This document shows positions 22,556 through 31,543 of a stretch of DNA of 41,188 bases, one piece after another. The DNA comes from a virus. A program made the translations under genes and the position numbers. Under the pieces are notes generated by a model that worked only from the letters and a program-made list of their open reading frames with translations, was not told where the DNA came from and searched no databases. The stretch lies in the IMG/VR virus record IMGVR_UViG_3300042383_000142, positions 1 through 41,188 of that record; one strand, given 5' to 3'. Positions within the stretch are counted from its first letter, which is position 1, and every line of letters starts with the position of its first letter.

Positions 22556-23815
22556 TTATATTGTTCCGAGTGTGGAAGTCGAACCTAGTGAGCCACCGCT
22601 TCCGCGACTTGCTCCCATGACTCCGCTTCTACGCTTGAAGGCAAGTTCTTCTTGCTCTTTGCGTCTCTTGCGTAGTTCGGATGCAGTTCCCTTGAACTGT
22701 TCTTCTTCGAGTTGGGTTTGAATCGCTGCTTGATTGATTCCAACACCATAAATCTGTTCTAGTTTTGTCAATGGCTGGAGAGTCTTAGAGATAGTCTCAT
22801 ATCCTGCTGCAGCAGTTGCTTCTGCATCTGCAACATTACCTGTAGTAGCAGCAAGTTGCTTGATACGAGCAGCATCAAATGTAATGCCATACTCTGCTCT
22901 CTTGAGAGCCTGCTTACCAAATGCTGCTGTCTTAGCGTTGATCTCGAACTGTTCCTGACCGATCTTTGGATCAAGGTAGAAATCAGCAAGATCTTCTGCT
23001 TTACTAATGTACCCAAGTGCCTGTAATGTCTTGACTTCGTTAGGATCAGCCTCAAGAGTCTTGAGTGCTGCTGTAGCAAAACGCTGGTCTAGATCTGTAA
23101 TGCGTACACCGTTGGCTACGTATTGCTCTATTGCTGCACGATCAGCAAACTTAGAACTACGTCCATAGCGAGATACTAGGCTCTTGACACCAAGTGAGAA
23201 CTCCATGAGTTCCTTTGGTGTAGGAGTAAAGCGAGGATCTCCCTTATAGTTTTCTTTGAGAGATGTGAACTCAGCATAGAAAGGAGAGGCTAACTTAATA
23301 CCATTCTTGGTGGTATATTCCTTGTTGTTGTATAGGAGATCAATAGCATTCGGCATCTCCATTCCATCATCCATAAGAGATTCAACAAAATTGATTGAAC
23401 TATCAATAATTGACTCAGGAAAGTTAAGTTCTTTTAGTTTTGCTTTAATCAACTGTGATGCTTTTGTAGGAACAGTTGGTGGAGTAGGAGTTGATGTTGA
23501 GGTAGGGGTTGGCCTTGGAGTACGCGTTGGAGCAGGACCTTGGAATACAACAGAACCAGTCTCTACGCTTGTGCCAGCATTACGTCCAGTGGTATAAACT
23601 TCTACTGGGTTGCCTTGAAGGTCAAATATAAATTGTGTTTCTGCTGGAGCAACTGGTCCAACAAATTTAGCATCACCTGGCTTACTCACAGGTTTAGGCA
23701 TTTTAACTGTTGGCTTAAATCCAGGAATCGGAGCAGTGCCAGTTACCTGTGCAAGTTTATCTTGTGTTTTTTTGAGAGCGTCTTGAAGTTTCTTTAACTC
23801 TGCTTTAGTTGCCAT
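22556..23815 (-). CDS. Virion protein, possibly internal
   Basis: The 419-residue protein starts with a lysine-rich helix (ATKAELKKLQDALKKTQDKL), followed by a Pro/Thr-rich linker (TRTPRPTPTSTSTPTPPTVP, about residues 97-116). Residues 120-340 are mainly helical. The end is charged, then Gly/Ser-rich (ELRKRRKEQEELAFKRRSGV). It overlaps by one base the 389-residue gene before it. Gene order behind a giant structural protein suggests these three work together, for example as internal ejection proteins of a short-tailed phage. No catalytic motif is seen. Confidence 0.55.
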   Translation of the reverse strand: MATKAELKKLQDALKKTQDKLAQVTGTAPIPGFKPTVKMPKPVSKPGDAKFVGPVAPAETQFIFDLQGNPVEVYTTGRNAGTSVETGSVVFQGPAPTRTPRPTPTSTSTPTPPTVPTKASQLIKAKLKELNFPESIIDSSINFVESLMDDGMEMPNAIDLLYNNKEYTTKNGIKLASPFYAEFTSLKENYKGDPRFTPTPKELMEFSLGVKSLVSRYGRSSKFADRAAIEQYVANGVRITDLDQRFATAALKTLEADPNEVKTLQALGYISKAEDLADFYLDPKIGQEQFEINAKTAAFGKQALKRAEYGITFDAARIKQLAATTGNVADAEATAAAGYETISKTLQPLTKLEQIYGVGINQAAIQTQLEEEQFKGTASELRKRRKEQEELAFKRRSGVMGASRGSGGSLGSTSTLGTI

Positions 23816-24984
23816 TACTTGAGCCCCTGTTCAAATGCATTTGCGATATCCATGGCACGGTTCTTACCGTAGGCGCTAGTACTAAACTCTGGTTGCTTTC
23901 TTGCCCACTTCTCAATCTCAATGGAGTTGGCTGTGCGAATGTTAGTCCCATCGTTATAGTTGACAAGTTCCTTGATACGTGGATCGTTATATGCGATATT
24001 TGTACCTAAGTATGAGTTGATAGCCTGTGAGATAGGTGCAGCAATAGTTTTAATATCTGTACCAGCACCAAGAATGTCTGCTGCTCCTGGGTGCATCTTT
24101 GCTGCGACCATACGCACTGACTGCAACTTAGTATCAATCTTCTGCTTGTACATCTCTGGATCACCAGTTCCAATAACATCTGCTGCAAATTTGGTTAGTT
24201 CTTCTAATGGAGGAACTGGCATTAGGTTATCTTCGTAGACTCTTTGTAGGTCATCAATAATAGTAGCAACACGGCCAGACTCTTCTTCGCCTGTAATCTT
24301 ATAGTTGTTCTTTAGGAACTTAGCGATAAACTGTTGCTGCTCCTGCTGGGTAAAGCCCATACCCTGTGTGACTGACTTTGATGTGGCAGCAGTAGAGGTA
24401 TCTGTACCAGATGTGGCACGTGTACTTGTGGTCTCAGCCAATTGACGCTGTGCCTCTGCATTGTAGCGAGTCTTAAAGTTCTCGATCTGCTTGTTGTTAG
24501 GCATTACACCAAAAGCACCATAGTATGCCTTGGATAGGATGCTCTCAGCATCTGTCTTATCAATCAATGTAAGGGCTGTAGATACCTCTTTAGAGAACTT
24601 AGGGCCTGTAGAAGAAGAAGCATATGGGCTCTGAGCCTGCTTATTAACGGTCTCAACCCAGTCAATTCCATCAATGTAAGATGCCTTGAGGATATCCTTC
24701 ATCGCTGCAATATCTTGCATGTCTGTAAGCCCAAGGACTCCCTTTGACTTAGAAAGACCCATGTTACGAACCATTGCCTGGAAGTATGCAAAATCAGACA
24801 TACCAGTTTTTTGAGTGCTCTGCAACTTTAGACCATCAAAGAAAGCAGCGGCAGATACAGCAAAGTTTTCGGTCTGTTGTGACCATGCTTGGAAGTAAAC
24901 GCTTCCCTCAGCACGTATTAACGCAGCAGCGGCTTGTTCAGGTGTCTGTTGTGTACCTGTTGCTGGACCTGGTTGGTAAACCAC
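23815..24984 (-). CDS. Virion protein, possibly internal
   Basis: The 389-residue product starts at GTG with AGGAG six bases upstream. It is helical and Ala/Gln-rich, with segments such as MGLSKSKGVLGLTDMQDIAA, AYYGAFGVMPNNKQIENFKT and FIAKFLKNNYKITGEEESGR; a Thr/Ser-rich linker lies near residues 190-208. It resembles its downstream neighbour in style but I see no clear paralogy. It follows the 1957-residue protein by one base. A role as an ejected or head-internal protein is inferred from position. Confidence 0.5.
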   Translation of the reverse strand: MVYQPGPATGTQQTPEQAAAALIRAEGSVYFQAWSQQTENFAVSAAAFFDGLKLQSTQKTGMSDFAYFQAMVRNMGLSKSKGVLGLTDMQDIAAMKDILKASYIDGIDWVETVNKQAQSPYASSSTGPKFSKEVSTALTLIDKTDAESILSKAYYGAFGVMPNNKQIENFKTRYNAEAQRQLAETTSTRATSGTDTSTAATSKSVTQGMGFTQQEQQQFIAKFLKNNYKITGEEESGRVATIIDDLQRVYEDNLMPVPPLEELTKFAADVIGTGDPEMYKQKIDTKLQSVRMVAAKMHPGAADILGAGTDIKTIAAPISQAINSYLGTNIAYNDPRIKELVNYNDGTNIRTANSIEIEKWARKQPEFSTSAYGKNRAMDIANAFEQGLK

Positions 24985-24985
24985 T

Positions 24986-27900
24986 TTATTCTCCTGACTT
25001 CTTCAAAAGATTTGCAAATACAGAGTAATACATGCGCGAGAATGCAGGGTTACGCATCATTAAGTCAGTACCTAATCTTTCTAGTTCTTCACGGTATTTA
25101 GTATTTAACCAGAATGAACTGCCTAGATCTGGTGTTGGAGTATTGCGATCATTCTGTAATGTTGTTATCTTGTCAATATATGATGCGTAAAACTCAGAAG
25201 CCTCTGCATACACAGGTGAATCTTTGAATGCTGGATTACTTAGAGCCTCACCAATTGCTGTGGCGCGCTTTTCTTGACGTCCTGTGATAATGGTTGATGC
25301 TGGCTTTCCGCCGTATAACTTATTAAGTTCAACAACCTTCTTGGTATACCAGATATCTGAGTAGCCATTTGCTGCTTGCTCTTCTGAAATCTGTGATAAT
25401 TCCATGTTATAGACTAGATCTTCGGATGCTGCTTCTAACTCTTCTCGAGATAGTTTCTCACGACGTGCGGTGGCTAACTGCCACTGGTAGTAAGACATAG
25501 CCGCTTCTCCACCAGGGAAGAAGTAAGGCACGATATCTGCATCACGTGTAGCATATTTAACTACAAGATTTGGATTCTTATTCAAGAATGACCAAGCATC
25601 TTCTGTACCTGTAACAGATTTAGTAGAACCACTGATTACAACGAGTAAGTTCTGCCATCCATAACGATCTGCAAACTGTTTTCTTGCCTCGTCAAAGTTA
25701 CCAGGGTTTGCCTTTGAGATCTCGTCCCAGTTCTTATACAACTGTGTGGATGAGATAAAGTTGAATTTACCTTCATCTGTTTTGATCTTGCTAAAGATTT
25801 CAGTAGATGGAGTAGCAGGTGCTATGCTCTGGAAGAAAGCACCCATCAAACCTGTCCAACGACCCATGCTTTGAGCGTCATTAAACAACTCATTACGTGC
25901 TGTATCGTTGGCAAATGGGTTATCGCCATACTTGCCAGTAGATGCTAAGTATCCAGCCCAGTCTTTTGTCTCACGTTCAACTAATGTAGAATCATTAATT
26001 GCTAGCAAGAATGTTTTATTAAGCCATGCTGGAAGTATAAGTCCACTGATAGCGCCTGTTCCTGATGCACCTGGCTCACCAAATGGGAAGATAATATTAC
26101 GCATAAAGTCCCATTGAGGACCAAATGCGTGTGACTTACCACTTGCCATATATGCAATCTGTGCTACAGGTCCAAGTCCTGGCATACCAGGGTTAACTGA
26201 ACCAAATGCAAGGTTAAGAGACTGTACAGGTGCTGTAAGTTGTAGTGCATCCTTAGCACCAGTATCACCGATACCGATACCAGCAAAAGCGCTAAACATA
26301 TCACCAGCAATAGGATAACGGAAGCGTTGCTTGCCAAAATCATCCTTGTAGAAGAAACCTTGTCCTTCTTCGTACTTGGTGTTGGTCAAATCGTAGATAG
26401 CAGATGATCCAGGCTGTAGCAAAGCATTGTATGCTTTACCAAACTTGTATAACTGGCGTGGATTCTGTGCTGTTAACTTAGTCCAAGCCTTGATAGTATT
26501 GAAGTGTGCCTGGATAAATGGGAACAAAAGACGTAATCTGTTAGCAGAATCAAGTTGACGAGATGCATCATAGAACAGATCTCTTGTATATTGACCAGCC
26601 ATACGTGCTGCTGTGACATGCACATCATCGTATGACATCAATTGTGGAATACTAGGGTTTTTCTGACGCCTTCTGATCTCTTTATTGATAACACGTAGCG
26701 CTTCATGGCGCTTTCCTACTGGAATACGCTTTCCTGCAGGTGTACGAACAGTAATGCCACTAAGTGTCTTACCAGCCTGCTTTTGTAGGCGTAATAGGTC
26801 ATCTAGACCCATAGAAGGTGCATAACGGCCAATATGATCCCAGTATGACATTCTAAACTCAGGACCATAGGCTGCAATGTTTTCAACCTTGGCTGATTGG
26901 GTAAAGAACCAGTCAACTGAATTCTTAAGGATAGATGGGTTTGCACTCATCCATGCCTTTGTATCAGAAAAGATAGCAACTGCGTCTGTCATCTCATCGC
27001 GTGGGAAAAGACGCTCTAGTTGTTCTCTGAATACCTTCTCAGCAGCGCGACCTTCTTCAATAGAAGCCGAGTTCTTAAAGCGTGGCATACGAATAACTTC
27101 GTCACCTGTTGCTGTTGGCACTTTTACAACACCATTAGCAAGTAATTCACGAATGTAAAGTCCGCGTTGTCCTGAACCCATCAATCCTTTGAGTGCTGTT
27201 TCGTAAGAACCAGTAGATGCTGGATCAAAGAGCCAGTTGCGAATACCATCTGCGTTTAAGTTAGCCTTGCTAAATGGCGCTTCTGGATCCTTTAGGAATA
27301 CACGAGCAAAATCTGATCCACCAGTTCCACGTTCACCCTTAGAGAATGATGCTTCTAGGATTTCCTTAAGCATATTTGTACGCTCTTGGCCATTAATTAA
27401 TACTGGTCGGTTATTGATTAGGTCATCAACCAACTTAGCCTGTAACTCTGGAGTATTTGCACGTGCCACAAGTGGCATCATGTCATCTAGGTTAAAACGA
27501 GCAAGTGTTGTAGCAAAGGCTGGATAGAAGTTTTCATCTGCATAGTCAACTACGCGATACCACTTACCAAGCAAACGTGTCTTTGCGTCAAGTGAACGCA
27601 TATCTCCCGCTGAAACCTTGCGACCCATAAATGCTAGATACTCATCCATTGCATCCGTAAGTAACTTAGCACCTTGTGGATCCTTGTATGAGTTACCAAG
27701 AATATCATCGCCATATTTTTCGAAGTGCGTAAGCAACTTCTGCATAGCATTACCTGATTGATCTGCATACATCATTGCAGCAAATCCAAGAGGATGTGAA
27801 AGAAGCGTCTCGTGACCTGATAGGAACATACGGAATTGCATCTCACCTACGTTACGAGTAACGTATGAGATACGGAATGCTAATTGAGCGGTTCTCCAGT

Positions 27901-30859
27901 GTTCACCAAATTCAGAAATGAACTGGTTGGCAGCGTTTCCGTTACCAACAACACGCTTGAGTTTATCGTAACGTGCAATAGCACGGTAGATTGGCTTTGT
28001 ATCTGGTAGGCGAATAACATCATCTACGAACTGGTGCAAATATACAGCACCATCAAGTGTTGCTTCCTCACCCTTACCAATCATAACGCCAACATGCTGT
28101 CCTTCTGGAAGGAGTGCGTTAGCATAAGCCTTGTGAAGAACCATTTCTTCGCCAGATAGTTTAAGTTCTCTTGCAAGGATTTCTTTAAGTTCTTTGCTTC
28201 CTGGTGCTACGCGCTCAACAATATCATCCTGTGCTGCTTTGATAGCATCATCAATAATCTTGGCTCGCGCAGCGTTAATACTGCCTCCGCTTTCTGCGGT
28301 TGCTGCAACAAGTTTGTTAACTACGTCGTCAATAACAGCCTGTCCAACTTTTGCCGTAGCCATCCATTCTGCAACACCTTTTGCAAGGCGATCTAGGTCG
28401 TTGAGTGGAAGCACCTTGGATCTTGAATACTGACGTGTAAGGAATGTTTCCATTTTCTCTACCATCATAAGAGCCTTGCCATTTGGAGGCATAATGCTCT
28501 TGATAACTGGAATGTTACCTTCTGCAACTGTCTGAGCACGAAGTGCTAAACTGCGAGCAATTCTTGGATCTGCTGTTGGAGACGCAAGTTGCCTACGTAG
28601 GATTGCTAATACCTCATCAGGTGTCTTAGCATCTGTAAGCATCTTAATGATATCCATATCCAACTTGTTGTTGAATAGACGAGATAACTTAGCAGCACTT
28701 GTTTCTTTAGCAACAATCTCTGCTACAACTGCAAAGCGCTTACCAAGTAAAAATTCATTTACTTTGCCTAGGTTTTCAGAGATAGGACCACCGATACGTT
28801 CGATTAGACCAGACTCTGCTGATAAAAGTTCCTGGAAGTAACGGTTTCTACCGATCTCTACTTCGATATCTAGTAATGCACCAAGACGACCATACTCAGG
28901 ATTGCTAATAATTTGTTTTAATAGTTCTGGGTCACGCTCAACGTATTGACGGATAGCGGTAATTTCTGCTGCCTTAGCATCAAGTGTATCTACATCACGT
29001 AACGCTGCATCACGGGCAACTCTAGCACGTTCTGCTGCTTGTTCTGCTGTGCGAATTGCAGTTGGAACATCAAGAACAGCCCCAGGAACACGACTGTCTG
29101 CAAGCAAATTGCTAATTGTAACTGACTTAGCAGCCAGTGCATCTAAACTTGTGATTGCAATTCCACCAGTTCTGCCATAAATGGCACGAACATTAGAAAA
29201 ACCATCTGCTTGCCAGATCTTCTTAACAGCATCTGTAGCCAAAGCCATAGCATGCTCGTTCTTTGTGACTGCAATCTTGCCTAGAAGTGTGGCAAGGTTC
29301 TCTGCAGAACCACCATTAAACATAAGATCATCAATGTATGCCTGAACATCTATTGTTTTAAGGGCTTCAATTGTTTCTTTAGGAAGATTAGGGTTGTTTT
29401 TAAGATTTTCAATTTCATCAAATAAACTTATACGACGAGCAACCTCTTCGGATACATCTGCCTTGAGAAACGTTGAGTAATCTGTAGCAAGATCAACAAT
29501 CTTTAGATCGGCTTTTGCTGCACTTACTACGAATTCTTCTAATCCCTGAGTAGCAACTGAAATCTTTCCTGCTTCTGGGAGTTCATCTAGCATAAATGCG
29601 CCAGGAAAAGCCTTAGTTGTATTAGAGAAGTCACCAGAAAGTTGTGATAGTTGGCGAACAACATCATCTTGCTTTCCAGCAATGATGGTATCACCCAAGA
29701 ATCTAGCAATCAGTGGATCTGCAAGTTCAGGAAGTTCCTTAGATGTTGCTTCTAATACTGATGCGTAGTAACTTTCATTCTGCAACTTCTGTGCTTCTTT
29801 GAAAGAACGTTCTGCTTGAAGAAGTTCTTCATCTCTTAACATGTAGGTGTTATTAATGTCGCGCCGGATTGTTTCAAGTTCCGTCTCACGCGCCTTCATG
29901 AGTAGTTTTTCGTCATTAGTAGGGTCTAAGATTTCCTTTGCCCTAGCAATATCATCTTGAAGTTTTTGTTCTGCAACGGCTACTGCTTTAACTTCTGCAA
30001 GTTGTTTTCCACCCTTGAGTGCAACTGCACCCTTTGCAACGGCTCCTGTACCAAAACTGAGGTAGGTAAGTGGATCTGCTGCTACGTTAATTACAGCATC
30101 AATGACACCTGACGTGGTTTTATAAAAATCACTATTTGGATCAACACCGATTGTAGATAGGCTTCCACGACCAATTGTAAATGACTTACCATTTACGCGA
30201 CCAAAAGCCTGCATAGCCTTGGCTTGGTTTTTGCCCACTCGTGAGTTTGGATCAAGGAAGAATCCAGAACCAGTGCTAACTCCGCCACCATCTGCAACGT
30301 CACGAAGCAGCGCTCCGAGTTGAGTTGTTTTTCCAGTCAACAAATTTGTTGGATTCAGGTTTTGAATTAAACGTCCGCCAGATCCTTCTTCGCCTTGAAT
30401 GGCTCCGTAGATATCTCTAAAAACTGTTGTTGTGTAATCGTATGGGCTACGTGCTGTAGCAAAACCTACGCGTACAATGCTCTTGAGCAAACCATATGCG
30501 CCGTCTTTAACTGTAGACAGTAAGTTCTTATCTTTAGCAGCCAATGAAGGAAGATCTTTAACCATTGTTGCTGCACGAATAGCCTGCTGTACGCCATCCA
30601 TTGATGTAACTTTATCAATACCAGGAGTATCTGCATTTGCTCCAGCCTTAACTAGACCGATAACAACTTCCTTTGAGAGGAAGGGATACTTAGATATGAT
30701 AGAGTTGAAGTTAGAAAATTCAGAACCGTCAAACGTAGCCATCTGCTGATTTATGATACGCGTAAGCATGTCACTGTTTTTGTTAGCAAAAATGGACGCG
30801 TTCTTCTTGCTTTGAGTAGAAGTCGGCTCGTATATTCCTAGATCAATTTCTGAGGCCAC
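24986..30859 (-). CDS. Giant virion protein (1957 residues), probably internal or ejected
   Basis: This is by far the longest gene. It begins at GTG directly after the stop of the upstream gene. The protein is mostly helical. Residues about 285-365 form a charged coiled-coil-like stretch (EQKLQDDIARAKEILDPTND, ETELETIRRDINNTYMLRDE), and another is near 610-640. Later parts are richer in aromatic and apolar residues (LAFRISYVTRNVGEMQFRMF, RLLFPFIQAHFNTIKAWTKL, FPFGEPGASGTGAISGLILP), which might contact membranes. I see no polymerase, lysozyme or protease motif. In short-tailed phages, large internal proteins are injected with DNA to build a trans-envelope channel; that is the most likely role. 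It takes the place a tape measure would have in a long-tailed phage. Confidence 0.65.
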   Translation of the reverse strand: MASEIDLGIYEPTSTQSKKNASIFANKNSDMLTRIINQQMATFDGSEFSNFNSIISKYPFLSKEVVIGLVKAGANADTPGIDKVTSMDGVQQAIRAATMVKDLPSLAAKDKNLLSTVKDGAYGLLKSIVRVGFATARSPYDYTTTVFRDIYGAIQGEEGSGGRLIQNLNPTNLLTGKTTQLGALLRDVADGGGVSTGSGFFLDPNSRVGKNQAKAMQAFGRVNGKSFTIGRGSLSTIGVDPNSDFYKTTSGVIDAVINVAADPLTYLSFGTGAVAKGAVALKGGKQLAEVKAVAVAEQKLQDDIARAKEILDPTNDEKLLMKARETELETIRRDINNTYMLRDEELLQAERSFKEAQKLQNESYYASVLEATSKELPELADPLIARFLGDTIIAGKQDDVVRQLSQLSGDFSNTTKAFPGAFMLDELPEAGKISVATQGLEEFVVSAAKADLKIVDLATDYSTFLKADVSEEVARRISLFDEIENLKNNPNLPKETIEALKTIDVQAYIDDLMFNGGSAENLATLLGKIAVTKNEHAMALATDAVKKIWQADGFSNVRAIYGRTGGIAITSLDALAAKSVTISNLLADSRVPGAVLDVPTAIRTAEQAAERARVARDAALRDVDTLDAKAAEITAIRQYVERDPELLKQIISNPEYGRLGALLDIEVEIGRNRYFQELLSAESGLIERIGGPISENLGKVNEFLLGKRFAVVAEIVAKETSAAKLSRLFNNKLDMDIIKMLTDAKTPDEVLAILRRQLASPTADPRIARSLALRAQTVAEGNIPVIKSIMPPNGKALMMVEKMETFLTRQYSRSKVLPLNDLDRLAKGVAEWMATAKVGQAVIDDVVNKLVAATAESGGSINAARAKIIDDAIKAAQDDIVERVAPGSKELKEILARELKLSGEEMVLHKAYANALLPEGQHVGVMIGKGEEATLDGAVYLHQFVDDVIRLPDTKPIYRAIARYDKLKRVVGNGNAANQFISEFGEHWRTAQLAFRISYVTRNVGEMQFRMFLSGHETLLSHPLGFAAMMYADQSGNAMQKLLTHFEKYGDDILGNSYKDPQGAKLLTDAMDEYLAFMGRKVSAGDMRSLDAKTRLLGKWYRVVDYADENFYPAFATTLARFNLDDMMPLVARANTPELQAKLVDDLINNRPVLINGQERTNMLKEILEASFSKGERGTGGSDFARVFLKDPEAPFSKANLNADGIRNWLFDPASTGSYETALKGLMGSGQRGLYIRELLANGVVKVPTATGDEVIRMPRFKNSASIEEGRAAEKVFREQLERLFPRDEMTDAVAIFSDTKAWMSANPSILKNSVDWFFTQSAKVENIAAYGPEFRMSYWDHIGRYAPSMGLDDLLRLQKQAGKTLSGITVRTPAGKRIPVGKRHEALRVINKEIRRRQKNPSIPQLMSYDDVHVTAARMAGQYTRDLFYDASRQLDSANRLRLLFPFIQAHFNTIKAWTKLTAQNPRQLYKFGKAYNALLQPGSSAIYDLTNTKYEEGQGFFYKDDFGKQRFRYPIAGDMFSAFAGIGIGDTGAKDALQLTAPVQSLNLAFGSVNPGMPGLGPVAQIAYMASGKSHAFGPQWDFMRNIIFPFGEPGASGTGAISGLILPAWLNKTFLLAINDSTLVERETKDWAGYLASTGKYGDNPFANDTARNELFNDAQSMGRWTGLMGAFFQSIAPATPSTEIFSKIKTDEGKFNFISSTQLYKNWDEISKANPGNFDEARKQFADRYGWQNLLVVISGSTKSVTGTEDAWSFLNKNPNLVVKYATRDADIVPYFFPGGEAAMSYYQWQLATARREKLSREELEAASEDLVYNMELSQISEEQAANGYSDIWYTKKVVELNKLYGGKPASTIITGRQEKRATAIGEALSNPAFKDSPVYAEASEFYASYIDKITTLQNDRNTPTPDLGSSFWLNTKYREELERLGTDLMMRNPAFSRMYYSVFANLLKKSGE

Positions 30860-31285
30860 TTAGTATAGGCCCTCTGCATTGTATGCTTCTACGTAGCGAC
30901 GTAATTCAGGTGTAGGATACATTCTGTACATAGCACGAACAAGAATGGCACCAGGGTCAGATGACTGGTAGTTAGCCATTAGTTCATCTGGTGTAGCGCC
31001 TGCTGTGTTACCACCAGCGCCATCAGTGAACGGCTTATCTTGACTACCAGGAGCGAAGGCTCCAGTTACTTGAACTGCAGGACGTGGTGCTGGTTGTGCG
31101 CTAACCGCACTTGCTGTTGGTGCTGTAGAAGCGCCAGATGCAATACTCTGCATCTCTGCGCGATCTCCATATGCACCGCCAGAAGCATTTTGGATCTTGG
31201 CGTTGCGCTGAATTTTTTGGACCATGCCACGGTCAGTACGCTTAGCGTTCTTTCCGACTCCTGATACAGGTGCAATATTCGACAT
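30860..31285 (-). CDS. Small protein between portal and giant virion gene
   Basis: The 141-residue product has a basic start (VGKNAKRTDRGMVQKIQRNA), a low-complexity Ala/Pro/Gly middle (ASTAPTASAVSAQPAPRPAV), and a more ordered end (PGAILVRAMYRMYPTPELRR, YVEAYNAEGLY). No family is recognised. It may be a linker-type head protein. Its stop overlaps the GTG start of the giant virion gene, showing coupled translation. Confidence 0.5.
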   Translation of the reverse strand: MSNIAPVSGVGKNAKRTDRGMVQKIQRNAKIQNASGGAYGDRAEMQSIASGASTAPTASAVSAQPAPRPAVQVTGAFAPGSQDKPFTDGAGGNTAGATPDELMANYQSSDPGAILVRAMYRMYPTPELRRYVEAYNAEGLY

Positions 31286-31287
31286 TT

Positions 31288-31542
31288 TTAGTCCTCATCT
31301 TCATCATCAATATACTCGAGTGGATCCATCTTGTTTGGCATGCCAACATCTGGCAACATCCAATCTGGCCATGAACTGCGATCCATCATGACTGTCATGC
31401 ATACGTCTGTAGGAAAACCTGCGACGCGTAGTGCTTTGTAGTACTCGTTCATTGCAATGCAATAGAGTTCTAGTCTTGAATAAGACTCATCGCGTACAGT
31501 CTTTACTGCTGCCTTCTTGACTGGTTTCTTACGCGCTGCCAT
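31288..31542 (-). CDS. Small acidic-ended protein next to portal
   Basis: The 84-residue product has a basic start (AARKKPVKKAAVKTVRDESY), a helix (SRLELYCIAMNEYYKALRVA, GFPTDVCMTVMMDRS), a WPDWMLP motif and an acidic tail (PLEYIDDEDED). Proteins with a MNExYKALRxAGF helix and a PxWxLP motif occur next to portal genes in several actinophages and aquatic phages. The function is unknown; a head-assembly helper is plausible. Confidence 0.55.
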   Translation of the reverse strand: MAARKKPVKKAAVKTVRDESYSRLELYCIAMNEYYKALRVAGFPTDVCMTVMMDRSSWPDWMLPDVGMPNKMDPLEYIDDEDED

Positions 31543-31543
31543 C

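Noticed and set aside
24986-30859. N4-type virion RNA polymerase
   Set aside because: The capsid type and the gene size made this worth checking, but I could not see the conserved polymerase motifs in the 1957 residues.
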